The position numbers and the translations under genes are program-made. This document shows, one piece after another, positions 15,293 through 23,636 of a stretch of DNA of 27,653 nucleotides. Within the stretch, counting starts at the first letter, position 1; each line of letters begins with the position of its first letter. Origin of the DNA: an uncultured Collinsella sp. GTDB taxonomy: Bacteria > Actinomycetota > Coriobacteriia > Coriobacteriales > Coriobacteriaceae. The notes under the pieces were generated by a model. The model ran no database searches, had not been told where the DNA came from, and was given only the letters and a program-made list of their open reading frames with translations. The stretch is from assembly GCA_900550965.1 (NCBI GenBank), contig URUC01000020.1:1-27653 (forward strand). The letters run 5' to 3'.

Positions 15293-16423
15293 ATGCCCAA
15301 CAAACCCGTGAAGATCATCATGCTTACCGGCTACCTCGGTGCCGGCAAGACCACGCTGCTCAACCACATCCTCGCCAACGACGGCGGCATCCGCGCCGCC
15401 GTGATCGTCAACGATATCGGCGAGATCAACGTCGACGCTAGCCTTATCGCCGACGGCGGCCTTTCCGAGACCGACGACCTCATCCCGCTCACCAACGGCT
15501 GCATCTGCTGCACGCTTTCGGACGACCTGGCCAACCAGCTGCAGGGCATCGCCGATTCGGGCAAGTTCGACTACATCATCATCGAGGCCTCGGGTATTTG
15601 CGAGCCTATCCCCATCGCCTACACCATCTCGAGCTTCTGCGACGAGGCCAAGGTGGGCGGCGAGCCCAAGCTCGCGCTCGACAACATCGTGGCCGTGGTC
15701 GACTGCGCCCGCATGTACGACGAGTTCAACGGCGGTCGCGACCTGCTGGCCGAGGACATTGACGAGGATGACATCGAGAGCCTGCTCATCCAGCAGATCG
15801 AGTTTTGCTCCACGCTGATTCTTAATAAGACTGACACCGTCACCCCCGAGCAGATCGCAGAGCTCAAAGCCATCGTGCGCAGCCTGCAGAAGGACGCCGT
15901 GATTGTCGAGGCTCAAAACGGCGAGGTCCCCATGGAGGAGCTGCTCGACACCGACCGCTTCGACTTTATGCGCGCCTACAACTCCGCCGCCTGGATCGAG
16001 GCCATGGAGCATCCCGAGGAGCACGACGACCCCGAGGTGCTCGAGTACGACATCGAGACCTTTGTGTACTCGCGCCGCAAGCCGTTTGACCTGCAGAAGT
16101 TCACCGATTTTGTTGAGCAGGAGTGGCCCGACGAAGTCATTCGCGTCAAGGGTCCGCTGTGGCAGACCGGCGATCCGGACATGTGCTACATGTTTGAGCA
16201 GGCCGGCCACCAGATGCGTCTGATGGAAAACGGCCTGTTTGTCGATTCTGCGCCCGAGGGCGAGAAGCAGAAGATTATCGACGAGAACCCCGAAATCATG
16301 CAGATTTGGGACGACGAGACGGGCGACCGCATGACGAGCCTGTGCATCATCGGCCGTCACATGGACAAAGACGCGCTCATCGCCTCCCTCGATGCCTGCC
16401 TGACCGACTGGCACCGCGCCTAG
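15293..16423 (+). CDS. CobW/COG0523-type GTPase, probable metallochaperone
   Basis: The 376-residue protein is a G3E-family GTPase. The Walker A motif GYLGAGKT is at 13-20, the metal-binding CICC motif (Cys70, Cys72, Cys73) sits in NGCICCTL, and the guanine-specificity motif NKTD is at 178-181, followed by a CobW C-terminal domain. Members use GTP hydrolysis to deliver zinc, cobalt or other metals to client enzymes. The acidic stretch EDIDEDDIES around 154-163 is notable. The ATG at 15293 follows AAAGGAGG by 5 nt; the upstream in-frame start at 15272 is less good. There is no recognisable Zur or cobalamin element upstream and no cobalt enzyme beside it, so the metal is unknown. Confidence 0.9.
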   Translation: MPNKPVKIIMLTGYLGAGKTTLLNHILANDGGIRAAVIVNDIGEINVDASLIADGGLSETDDLIPLTNGCICCTLSDDLANQLQGIADSGKFDYIIIEASGICEPIPIAYTISSFCDEAKVGGEPKLALDNIVAVVDCARMYDEFNGGRDLLAEDIDEDDIESLLIQQIEFCSTLILNKTDTVTPEQIAELKAIVRSLQKDAVIVEAQNGEVPMEELLDTDRFDFMRAYNSAAWIEAMEHPEEHDDPEVLEYDIETFVYSRRKPFDLQKFTDFVEQEWPDEVIRVKGPLWQTGDPDMCYMFEQAGHQMRLMENGLFVDSAPEGEKQKIIDENPEIMQIWDDETGDRMTSLCIIGRHMDKDALIASLDACLTDWHRA

Positions 16424-16463
16424 GTTTATCCAAGCGGGCATTTTTCCGCCTACGTAACCGCCA

Positions 16464-16498
16464 AACCACCACGAAGGTGCCCTTCGTGGTGGTTTTTC
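16464..16498 (+). terminator. intrinsic terminator after the CobW-type gene
   Basis: A 14-bp stem (AACCACCACGAAGG with CCTTCGTGGTGGTT) with a TGC loop is followed by TTTCG. It ends transcription of the GTPase gene shortly before trmL. Confidence 0.9.
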
Positions 16499-16518
16499 GT
16501 TCTGAGCCAAGGAGATTC

Positions 16519-17118
16519 ATGTTCAACATTGTGCTGTATGCGCCCGAGATTCCGGCCAATACGGGCAATATCGGCCGCACCTGCGTGGTTACCGGTGCCC
16601 GCCTGCATCTGGTGGAGCCACTGGGCTTTTCACTCGACGACAAGACGGTGCGTCGCGCCGGCCTGGGCTACTGGCAAAACTTGGACGTGACGACATATGC
16701 CGGCTGGAAGGATTTCCTTGCGCGCAACGGCCTCTCCCCCGCCGACGAGCGCCTGCACCTGCTAACCAAAAAGGCGCGCCGAACCTATGCGCAAAGCACC
16801 TACCGCGACGGTGACTTTTTGGTCTTTGGCAGCGAGAGCTCGGGGATTCCTGAGCCACTGCTTGCCGCGGCGCCCGAGCGCTGCGAGCGCATCCCCATGT
16901 TGCGCGATTGCGACTCGCTCGAAAACGCCGACGCCTGGGAGGCCCACGAGGAGTCGCTCGGGCATACCGAGGACAGACACGAAGCCATCCTTCGACAGGA
17001 TATCTGCGGCAACTTCGTCAATCCGGACGACTACCGCATCAGCGCACTCAACCTCTCCAACAGCGCCGCCATCGTCCTCTACGAGGCCCTGCGCCAGTCA
17101 AACTTCCCAGGAATGTGA
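16519..17118 (+). CDS. trmL: tRNA (cytidine/uridine-34-2'-O)-methyltransferase, with insertion
   Basis: The 199-residue protein is a SPOUT methyltransferase that methylates the wobble ribose of tRNA-Leu in the known TrmL enzymes. The N-terminal NIVLYAPEIPANTGNIGR, the LVEPLGFSLDDKTVRRAGLGYW block, the knot motif FGSESSGIPEPLL and the C-terminal NLSNSAAIVLYEALRQ are all present. Typical TrmL has about 155 residues. Here some 45 residues (about 129-173, charged, with DAWEAHEESLGHTEDRH) are inserted between the IPM motif and NLSNS, inside the cofactor knot region. The start at 16519 follows AAGGAG by only 4 nt. The last codon and stop lie in a repeat shared with another gene. Confidence 0.9.
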   Translation: MFNIVLYAPEIPANTGNIGRTCVVTGARLHLVEPLGFSLDDKTVRRAGLGYWQNLDVTTYAGWKDFLARNGLSPADERLHLLTKKARRTYAQSTYRDGDFLVFGSESSGIPEPLLAAAPERCERIPMLRDCDSLENADAWEAHEESLGHTEDRHEAILRQDICGNFVNPDDYRISALNLSNSAAIVLYEALRQSNFPGM

Positions 17119-17139
17119 CAAAGGGACAGTCCCTTTTTC
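17113..17139. repeat. hairpin repeat overlapping the trmL stop (copy 1)
   Basis: AAAGGGAC and GTCCCTTT pair around a single base and are followed by TTC, in the 29-nt gap between trmL (plus) and the convergent UvrA-like gene. The sequence from 17113 to 17136 is identical to the minus strand of 20850-20873 at the end of the TetM-like gene. It acts plausibly as a terminator and also supplies the trmL stop codon. Confidence 0.8.
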
Positions 17140-17147
17140 ATATTCGC

Positions 17148-19628
17148 TTATAGATAGCGGCCGGTAATGCTCTTGGAGCAGGTCGCGATGTCTGCCGGCG
17201 TGCCGGCGCAGACGATTTGCCCGCCGGCGTCGCCACCGCCCGGGCCCATGTCGATCACATAATCGGCGTTACGGATAAGGTCGAGATCGTGTTCGATCAC
17301 GATAACCGTGGCGCCCTTGGCAACAAGGCCGTCGAACACACTCAGCAACACCTGAACATCGAGCGGATGTAGGCCGATCGTAGGCTCGTCGAACACGAAT
17401 ACGGCATCGTCCTGCACGCGTCCCATCTCGCTCGCAAGCTTAAGACGCTGCGCCTCGCCGCCCGAAAGCGCCGGCGTGGGCTCACCGAGCGTGAGATAGC
17501 CCAAGCCCAGGTCGCGCAAGGTCTGCAAGCGCGTCTGAACTTTCTTGAGCCCCAGCGTGGCGTCGAGAGCCTCGTCCACACTCATGTCCATGAGCTGCGG
17601 CAACGTAAGCAGGCTCCCGTCCTTGCCCTCGCGATGGATATGCGAAGCCGCGTCTGCATAACGTGAGCCGCGACATGCCGGGCAGACGATCTCGACGTCG
17701 GGCAAAAACTGCACGTCGAGCGATATCGAACCCGTGCCATCGCACGTAGGGCAGCGCAAAGTGCCAGTGTTGTAGCTAAAGGCACCCGCCTTGTAGCCGG
17801 CTGCCTTGGCCTCGGGCGTACGGGCGAAGGCGCGACGCAGCTCATCATGAATGTCGGCATAAGTTGCCACCGTCGAGCGCACGTTGGCGCCGATAGGCGT
17901 AGCGTCAATCAGGTTGGCACGTGCAATGCCCTCGGCATCGATCCAGCGCACGTGGCGTGGCAAGCGCTCGCCAGCTACCTGCGCCTTAAGCGCCGGGATG
18001 AGCGTCTCGAGTACCAACGTCGTCTTGCCCGAACCCGAAACGCCCGTCACCGCGACAAGGCGACCGCGCGGGATATCGACTTCGAGCGGCTTGACGGTAT
18101 GGATGGTATCGGTCGCCATGCGGATGTGGCCCTGGTCGAACATTTCGTCGTCAGTCACCTGCGGACGCAAACGCTTGGAGTCCGATCTCAAAAACGGCGC
18201 GATGCGGCTGGCCTGCGATTGTTCGATCTCGTCTACCGTGCCCGCGGCAATCACATTACCGCCGCCTGCTCCGGCAACGGGACCCATCTCAACCAGATAG
18301 TCGGCTTCCGCCAGCACGCGTGTATCGTGGTCAACGACAACCACGGTGTTGCCGTCATCCACCAGATCGCGCATCACGCCTACCAGGCCGTCGACATTGG
18401 CAGGATGCAAGCCAATCGAGGGCTCGTCCAACACATAGAGCACACCCGTCGATCGGTTGCGCACCACGCGGGCGAGTTGCACGCGCTGGCGCTCACCCGT
18501 GGAGAGCGTGGCACCTGCGCGATCGAGTGAAAGGTAATCGAGACCCAGGTCGACCAGACGACGGGCCGCTCCCAAAAACGAATCGCAGATATCCGTCGCC
18601 ATGGGCTGCATCTCGACCGGCAAGGATGCGGGCACCCCGCGCACCCACTCAATCGCCTCGCCCAGCGTCATGGCCGCCGCCTGCGCCAGATTGATACCGC
18701 GCACCTGGGGCTGGCGCGCAGCCTCGGAGAGGCGCGTGCCGCCGCAATCACGGCACGGGCCCTCGCGCAAAAAGCGTGCCACGCGTTTGAGGCCCTTATC
18801 GTCCTTAACCTTGGCGAGCGCGTTCTCGACCGTATAGACGGCGTTGTAATAGGTGAAGTCGAGCGGCGTGGCGCCCTCGCCGTTTTTGGGAACGTAGAGA
18901 ATATGCTTCTTAACCGCCGGACCATGGAACACGATGTCGCGCTCTTGAGGCGTGAGCTGGTTAAACGGCACGTCGGTGCGCACGCCCATCTCGCCGGCCA
19001 CCTGCTTCATCAGGTCCCACATGAGCGTGCCCCAGGGAAGCACTGCGCCTTCATTGATAGTCTTTGACTCGTCGGGCACCAGGCTCGCCTCGTCCACCTC
19101 GCGCATGACACCGGTGCCGCCGCAGGTAGGGCACGCACCGCCGCTATTGAAAGCCAAATCCTCGGCACTCGGCGCGTAGAACTCGCGGCCGCATGCGGGG
19201 CACGTGAGCGACAGGCCCGCAGCCACGTTAAGGCTCGGCTCCACGCGCGCCCCGCAATGCGGGCACACGTGATGGGCGCAACGGCTAAAGAGCAGGCGCA
19301 GACTATTGTTGAGCTCGGTCATGGTACCAAAGGTGGAACGCACGCCCGGCACGCTAGGGCGCTGATGCAATGCGAGCGCCGCCGGTACGTGCAGCACCTC
19401 GTCCACCTGGGCGTGCTCGGCCTGCGTCAGACGACGGCGGGTATAGGTGCTGAGCGCCTCCAGGTAACGGCGCGAGCCCTCGGCATAAAGAACTCCCAGC
19501 GCCAGCGAGCTCTTGCCCGAACCCGATACGCCGGCAATGCCCACGAGCCTCCCCAGCGGAATATCGATATCGATGTCCTTGAGATTGTGGACACGTGCAC
19601 CGCGCACCTCGATAGCCTGTGGGCTCAT
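17148..19628 (-). CDS. UvrA-like ABC ATPase paralogue lacking the UvrB-binding domain
   Basis: The 826-residue protein has the two ABC ATPase units of UvrA. The first half has Walker A GVSGSGKSS at 33-41 and signature LSTGERQRVQLA; the second has Walker A GVSGSGKTT and signature LSGGEAQRLKLA. Zinc-binding CxxC pairs occur (CPHC 122-125, CPAC 143-146, CPTC 166-169 and two in the second half). Only about 17 residues lie between the first two CxxC pairs where UvrA carries its UvrB-binding domain, and the protein is about 115 residues shorter than UvrA. It therefore resembles the UvrA2/drug-resistance paralogues and probably does not take part in standard excision repair. I prefer the ATG at 19628; one at 19661 overlaps the upstream stop. 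It follows the AAA+ ATPase gene. Confidence 0.85.
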   Translation of the reverse strand: MSPQAIEVRGARVHNLKDIDIDIPLGRLVGIAGVSGSGKSSLALGVLYAEGSRRYLEALSTYTRRRLTQAEHAQVDEVLHVPAALALHQRPSVPGVRSTFGTMTELNNSLRLLFSRCAHHVCPHCGARVEPSLNVAAGLSLTCPACGREFYAPSAEDLAFNSGGACPTCGGTGVMREVDEASLVPDESKTINEGAVLPWGTLMWDLMKQVAGEMGVRTDVPFNQLTPQERDIVFHGPAVKKHILYVPKNGEGATPLDFTYYNAVYTVENALAKVKDDKGLKRVARFLREGPCRDCGGTRLSEAARQPQVRGINLAQAAAMTLGEAIEWVRGVPASLPVEMQPMATDICDSFLGAARRLVDLGLDYLSLDRAGATLSTGERQRVQLARVVRNRSTGVLYVLDEPSIGLHPANVDGLVGVMRDLVDDGNTVVVVDHDTRVLAEADYLVEMGPVAGAGGGNVIAAGTVDEIEQSQASRIAPFLRSDSKRLRPQVTDDEMFDQGHIRMATDTIHTVKPLEVDIPRGRLVAVTGVSGSGKTTLVLETLIPALKAQVAGERLPRHVRWIDAEGIARANLIDATPIGANVRSTVATYADIHDELRRAFARTPEAKAAGYKAGAFSYNTGTLRCPTCDGTGSISLDVQFLPDVEIVCPACRGSRYADAASHIHREGKDGSLLTLPQLMDMSVDEALDATLGLKKVQTRLQTLRDLGLGYLTLGEPTPALSGGEAQRLKLASEMGRVQDDAVFVFDEPTIGLHPLDVQVLLSVFDGLVAKGATVIVIEHDLDLIRNADYVIDMGPGGGDAGGQIVCAGTPADIATCSKSITGRYL

Positions 19629-19653
19629 CTTCTGTTCCGTCACCTTTATCACC

Positions 19654-20772
19654 CTACTCATGCCATAAAACGCGGTCGCGGATATACTTGCCCAGCATAG
19701 GCACGCTAAACCGGACGAGACCGTATCCGGCGGCCTCGATGACGCGCTCGCGAATTAAGCTTGCGCGATATTTACTCGCCCAGCTCTGGGTGCGGTCGCA
19801 GCGCTCAATGATATCCGCCATGCGCGTCAGCTTGCCCTCGTCAACCGCCATAGCCTCGATAAAGAGGCGCTGTGGGGTGCGCAGCCCGTAATACAGAGGC
19901 GCGTCAACCGCTTCGTAGAACTCGGAGACGGCATCCGCATGGCCATCCTCGACATCGCGCCTTTCAATGACTTGCGAGCCACGCCGGACAGCAGACCGCC
20001 ATATGTAATATCCCACCAGCTGAACCATATAGGGATGCCCCATGCTCTTGCGCGCCGCAAGGTCCGCGGTCTCCGCATCAATATAAAAACCAGCGCGCTT
20101 GATCGTCTGGATATACGAATCGCGCACCTGGGGCAAAGAAATCGCCCCCAACGTACGCTGCTGGGCACGTCGCAAAAACGTCACGCTCGGCTCTTCGAGC
20201 AAATCGTCAACCATGCTGGGCAAGCCGGCAAAGACCAGCGCAAGACCGCGTTGCTCGCTATCGGGCAAGCCCGTGGCATCCTGATCTCCGAGCACCTGCT
20301 GATAGAGAACGGCGAGAGCCGCCAGTTCCTCGATAGACGCAGATTGAGCCTCGTCAATCGCAAACAGGATGCCCTTACCTGGACCGAGCTTCTTGAGACG
20401 TTCGTTGACCAGCCCCCGCAACGTCTCGCCTTTTGCCCGCGCCGCCTCAACCGACATTCGGCCAAATGACGGACCAAACTCCATCGACGTCACAACGGGT
20501 TTATTCGAGCGAAGCGCGTCGGCCAAGCGGTCGCATAAACCAAGCGAAGCGGAATCGGAGACAACCGCCCATCCGCGCTCACTGGCGAGACGCTGCAGCT
20601 CCCGCAGGAGAACTGTTTTGCCACAGCCGCGGTTTCCTGTAATGAGCATGAGTCTGCCCGGCGCTCCGGCACCGTTATCGAGCCCTTCCTCAAAATCTTC
20701 GATGACCGACTCGCGACCGATGAGTATCGGAGGTCGCTTACCAGCCGTTGGCTTAAAGGGATTTGGATTCAT
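19654..20772 (-). CDS. AAA+ ATPase (Orc1/Cdc6- or STAND-like)
   Basis: The 372-residue protein has a Walker A motif GNRGCGKT at 46-53, a Walker B motif LFAIDEAQ (Asp140, Glu141), and a segment LRRAQQRTLGAISLPQVRDSY typical of sensor 1 and the lid. A C-terminal winged-helix-like region, LTRMADIIERCDRTQSWASKY onward, may bind DNA. This layout is common in uncharacterised ATPases of gut actinobacteria and archaea; no biochemical role is known to me. The ATG at 20772 follows GAGGAGG. Upstream lie three GGTATAA repeats on a 10-bp period, suggesting autoregulation. The stop lies within the alternative start of the UvrA-like gene, so the two are probably translated together. Its partner may be that ABC protein. 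Confidence 0.8.
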   Translation of the reverse strand: MNPNPFKPTAGKRPPILIGRESVIEDFEEGLDNGAGAPGRLMLITGNRGCGKTVLLRELQRLASERGWAVVSDSASLGLCDRLADALRSNKPVVTSMEFGPSFGRMSVEAARAKGETLRGLVNERLKKLGPGKGILFAIDEAQSASIEELAALAVLYQQVLGDQDATGLPDSEQRGLALVFAGLPSMVDDLLEEPSVTFLRRAQQRTLGAISLPQVRDSYIQTIKRAGFYIDAETADLAARKSMGHPYMVQLVGYYIWRSAVRRGSQVIERRDVEDGHADAVSEFYEAVDAPLYYGLRTPQRLFIEAMAVDEGKLTRMADIIERCDRTQSWASKYRASLIRERVIEAAGYGLVRFSVPMLGKYIRDRVLWHE

Positions 20773-20807
20773 GTCGGCCTCCTCGGATTGGCAAACGCTG
20801 GTAATAG

Positions 20808-20834
20808 TTATACCAACTTATACCGAGTTATACC
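20808..20834. promoter_or_regulatory. three phased GGTATAA repeats upstream of the AAA+ ATPase gene
   Basis: Read on the plus strand, TTATACC occurs at 20808-20814, 20818-20824 and 20828-20834, exactly 10 bp apart. Spacing on one helical face suggests a cooperative operator. The hexamer TATAAC on the minus strand could also serve as a -10 element. Confidence 0.5.
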
Positions 20835-20841
20835 AACTGAA

Positions 20842-20873
20842 TGTGACAAAGGGACTGTCCCTTTGTCACATGT
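20842..20873. repeat. perfect palindromic repeat overlapping the TetM-like stop (copy 2)
   Basis: TGTGACAAAGGGAC and its complement form 14-bp arms around one base. On the minus strand the element starts with ATG TGA, which are the last codon and stop of the TetM-like gene. It is the longer, fully symmetric form of the repeat at 17113-17139 and probably folds into a terminator hairpin. Confidence 0.85.
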
Positions 20874-22869
20874 GGCCGAAAAACTCGGCGTCGGCGGGGC
20901 GATAGGGGCGGAAGGTGGCGGGATCGCCGTTTACGTGTGCCACAGCGGATACGTCGTACCATTTGACCGTATAGCCGGCGCCGTGGGCGCAAAAGACCGA
21001 ATCGGGCGTGTTGGGCAGATCGGCCTCGGGCTCGTAGGCGGCCGCCTCGATGACGCGCTCGGCATCATGGCAAGCCGCATAACCGGCGAACTCCAGGTAC
21101 AGATGTCCGCGGCCGCTCGTGTAGGCAGCCACCTCCAGCGCGTAATCCTGCACCTCGGATGCCGGCACGCGGCCCACAAGCTTCGCCCGGTCACCCGTCA
21201 TTGCCGGCGGCTCGTACTCGGCACCCATGCGCGTGGCATCCGAAAGCGCCCTGCCCACGCACTCCCCCGGCACCTCGAGCTCAAAGCGATACCACGGCTC
21301 CAACAGCACCGCCGCGCCGGCCTCGCGCGCCTGCATCAAACCCTGGCGAATCGCGCGGTATGTTGCCTGACGAAAGTCACCGCCCTCGGTGTGTTTGGCA
21401 TGCGCGCGGCCGCCCGTGAGCGTAATGCGCACATCGGTGATGGGCGAGCCGGTCAACACGCCCAGGTGGTCGCGCTCCATGGCGTTGGTGAGTGCCAGAC
21501 GCTGCCAGTTAAGGTCGAGCTCGTCGGTCGAGGTCACGGTGCCAAACTGCACGCCCGAACCTACTGGCAACGGCTCCAGGCGCAGGTGCACCTCGGCGTA
21601 ATGGCGCAGCGGCTCAAAGTGGCCCACACCCTCGACCGGCTGCGAGATAGTCTCCTTATAGAGAATGCCGCCGGGCTCAAACTCGACCGCAAGGCCAAAA
21701 CGATCGGCCAGCACGCGCTGCACGACCTCGAGCTGCACGGCGCCCATCAACTGCAGGTGAATCTGCTCAAGATGCGTATTCCAGCTTACGCCGAGCATGG
21801 GATCTTCGTCCGCCAACTCAGTCAATGCTTTGAACACCGTATGGACGTCGTGTTCGCCCGGCAGCACCGTATAGGTGAGGACTGGCGCAATGACGGGCGC
21901 ATCGCCCGCGGACTCCGCGCCCAGGGCGTCCCCTGGGCGAACGTGCGCAAGACCCGTCACGGCGCAGATGCCGCCAGCGGCAACTTCCTGGGCAAGCTCG
22001 TACTTCTCTCCGTTATAGATGCGCACCTGATCGACCTTTTGCTCCCATGCCTCGGCGCCGGAACGTCCGTCAATCATCTGTTTGGCATGCAGTGTGCCGC
22101 CGGTCACTTTAACCCAAGCCAAGCGCTCGCCACGAACACCTCGGCTGACGCGATAGACGCGCGCGGCGAACTCCGGGGCCCACGCCTGTTCACGCATCAG
22201 CGTGCACATGCCATCCAGCAGCTCGCCCACGCCCTGGTCCTTGAGCGCCGAGCCGGCAAAGCAGGGAAAGAGCTTGCGCTCGACAACCATGCGCGACAGC
22301 GTTGCGACAGAAAGCTCGCCCGTCTCAAGAAACTCATCGAGCGCCGCCTCGTCCAACGCAGCAGCGTCCTCCTGAACGGCACCACCCGCCAACAGTTCGT
22401 TGGCATCCAGGCAGCCCTCGGAAAGACGCTGCCCAAGCTGTGTCAGCAAAACATCGCGGCCAGGATTCTCCAAATCGATCTTGTTGATGAAGATGAACGT
22501 CGGGATGTCATAACGTGCAAGCAGGCGCCACAGGGTTTCGGTGTGCCCCTGCACGCCATCGTTGGCGCCCACAACCAAAATCGCGTAGTCGAGCGCGCGC
22601 AATGTGCGCTCTGCCTCGGCCGAAAAATCCACGTGACCGGGGGCGTCCACAAGCATGACGTGGGTATCTCCGTGGTCGAGCACGGCCTGCGACGAGAAAA
22701 TCGTGATGCCGCGCTCGCGTTCGATAGCGCTGGTATCCAGGTGCGAGTCGCCGTCGTCCACACGGCCGCGCTTGCGAATGCGACCTGCGTTGAACAGCAT
22801 GGCCTCGGCCAGCGTAGTCTTGCCGGCATCGACATGCGCCAAGATTCCAACGACCGCTTGCTTCGACAT
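20866..22869 (-). CDS. TetM/EF-G-like translational GTPase
   Basis: The 667-residue protein belongs to the EF-G/TetM class. G motifs are AHVDAGKTT (11-19), RERGITI (51-57), DAPGHVDF (75-82) and NKID (129-132). The full set of domains II to V follows. It is longer than the usual TetM/TetW (about 640), with an altered domain IV to C-terminal region (DSVFCAHGAGYTVKW). It may free the ribosome from tetracycline, or be a housekeeping EF-G homologue without resistance activity; sequence alone does not settle this. The ATG at 22869 follows AGAGGAGAG. Its stop codon lies in the palindromic repeat at 20842-20873. No tetracycline-type leader peptide or mobile element is seen next to it. Confidence 0.85.
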   Translation of the reverse strand: MSKQAVVGILAHVDAGKTTLAEAMLFNAGRIRKRGRVDDGDSHLDTSAIERERGITIFSSQAVLDHGDTHVMLVDAPGHVDFSAEAERTLRALDYAILVVGANDGVQGHTETLWRLLARYDIPTFIFINKIDLENPGRDVLLTQLGQRLSEGCLDANELLAGGAVQEDAAALDEAALDEFLETGELSVATLSRMVVERKLFPCFAGSALKDQGVGELLDGMCTLMREQAWAPEFAARVYRVSRGVRGERLAWVKVTGGTLHAKQMIDGRSGAEAWEQKVDQVRIYNGEKYELAQEVAAGGICAVTGLAHVRPGDALGAESAGDAPVIAPVLTYTVLPGEHDVHTVFKALTELADEDPMLGVSWNTHLEQIHLQLMGAVQLEVVQRVLADRFGLAVEFEPGGILYKETISQPVEGVGHFEPLRHYAEVHLRLEPLPVGSGVQFGTVTSTDELDLNWQRLALTNAMERDHLGVLTGSPITDVRITLTGGRAHAKHTEGGDFRQATYRAIRQGLMQAREAGAAVLLEPWYRFELEVPGECVGRALSDATRMGAEYEPPAMTGDRAKLVGRVPASEVQDYALEVAAYTSGRGHLYLEFAGYAACHDAERVIEAAAYEPEADLPNTPDSVFCAHGAGYTVKWYDVSAVAHVNGDPATFRPYRPADAEFFGHM

Positions 22870-23065
22870 GGCTCTCCTCTTATTGCAAGCCCATCGCACG
22901 TGGCAACGGGCACCCTCGTTCCACACTGGATGATACAATTTACGGGCCGGCGGGCGAAGCGGGCCCTATCCCCCGACCGAGCTCATCGCCCCGCGTTGCC
23001 GCGCGGCGATTTTCGTAGGTTCGCGCCTTACGAAAGCCGGCACCTCCCCTAACAGCGCAGCGACC

Positions 23066-23092
23066 AAAAATGGCCCCACCCGGGGCCATTTT
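23066..23092 (-). terminator. intrinsic terminator of the acetyltransferase gene
   Basis: AAAATGGCCCC and GGGGCCATTTT form an 11-bp stem with an ACCC loop. On the minus strand it is followed by TTTTTGG, 35 nt after the acetyltransferase stop. Confidence 0.85.
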
Positions 23093-23126
23093 CATGTACA
23101 TGGATTGTTGATACGCGTCCCCGCTC

Positions 23127-23615
23127 TTATGCCTCGCGCAGCCAATCGAACGCGACGCGCGGCGTGCCGTCCGACACATACACGACGCCGGCGCGCTCGA
23201 ACCCCGCCTTCATGCTCGCGCCCTGCATGGGCAGGTTGTCCGCGTGCGTATCGATACGCAGATGGTCGGCGCGCTCCTTGGCAAAGGCAAACATCGCAGC
23301 CGCGATACCGTGCACGGTGCCGTCGGACGCCACGCGGTGCAGTACGGCGTACGGAGTGTCGCTACGCCACTGGCCGTCCTCGATGACGTCGTAGCACTCG
23401 TCCGGGCCCGGCAAAAAGGCAAACGTCGCCACCACGCGACCGTCGACTTCGCACACATAGCTGCCACCGGCGGCGATATCGGCAGCCAGCTGCTCGGCAG
23501 AAGGCGTGCCCTCGGGCCACTGCGTGGCGTTGCCATGCGCACGCATAAAGGCGCGGGCCGCGTCATAGATAGCCATGACGGCGGGAATGTCGGTATCGAG
23601 GGTTTTTCTGATCAT
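23127..23615 (-). CDS. GNAT family N-acetyltransferase
   Basis: The 162-residue protein has the GNAT fold: IRKTLDTDIPAVMAIYDAA at the start, a central YVCEVDGRVVATFAFLPG strand pair, and RIDTHADNLPMQGASMKAGFERAGV, the usual acceptor-side and C-terminal motif of this group. GNAT proteins move an acetyl group from acetyl-CoA to an amine; the substrate is not known. The acetyl-CoA loop RxxGxG is poorly conserved (SDGTVHGIAAAMF). The start may be the ATG at 23615 or the adjacent GTG at 23618; GTGAGG lies upstream. It diverges from the 98-residue gene across a symmetric palindromic promoter region. Confidence 0.82.
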   Translation of the reverse strand: MIRKTLDTDIPAVMAIYDAARAFMRAHGNATQWPEGTPSAEQLAADIAAGGSYVCEVDGRVVATFAFLPGPDECYDVIEDGQWRSDTPYAVLHRVASDGTVHGIAAAMFAFAKERADHLRIDTHADNLPMQGASMKAGFERAGVVYVSDGTPRVAFDWLREA

Positions 23616-23636
23616 CACGCGGCGACCTCACGTTTA

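Noticed and set aside
15173..16510. A 445-codon minus-strand frame across the CobW-type gene
   Set aside because: It is a shadow of the GTPase gene. The repetitive Val/Asp/His/Leu-rich composition is typical of an antisense frame, and it runs through the terminator.
20788..23052. A 754-codon open frame on the plus strand across the TetM-like gene
   Set aside because: It is antisense to a gene with intact GTPase motifs and has no ribosome binding site or recognisable domain. Long antisense frames are expected from GC-rich third positions.
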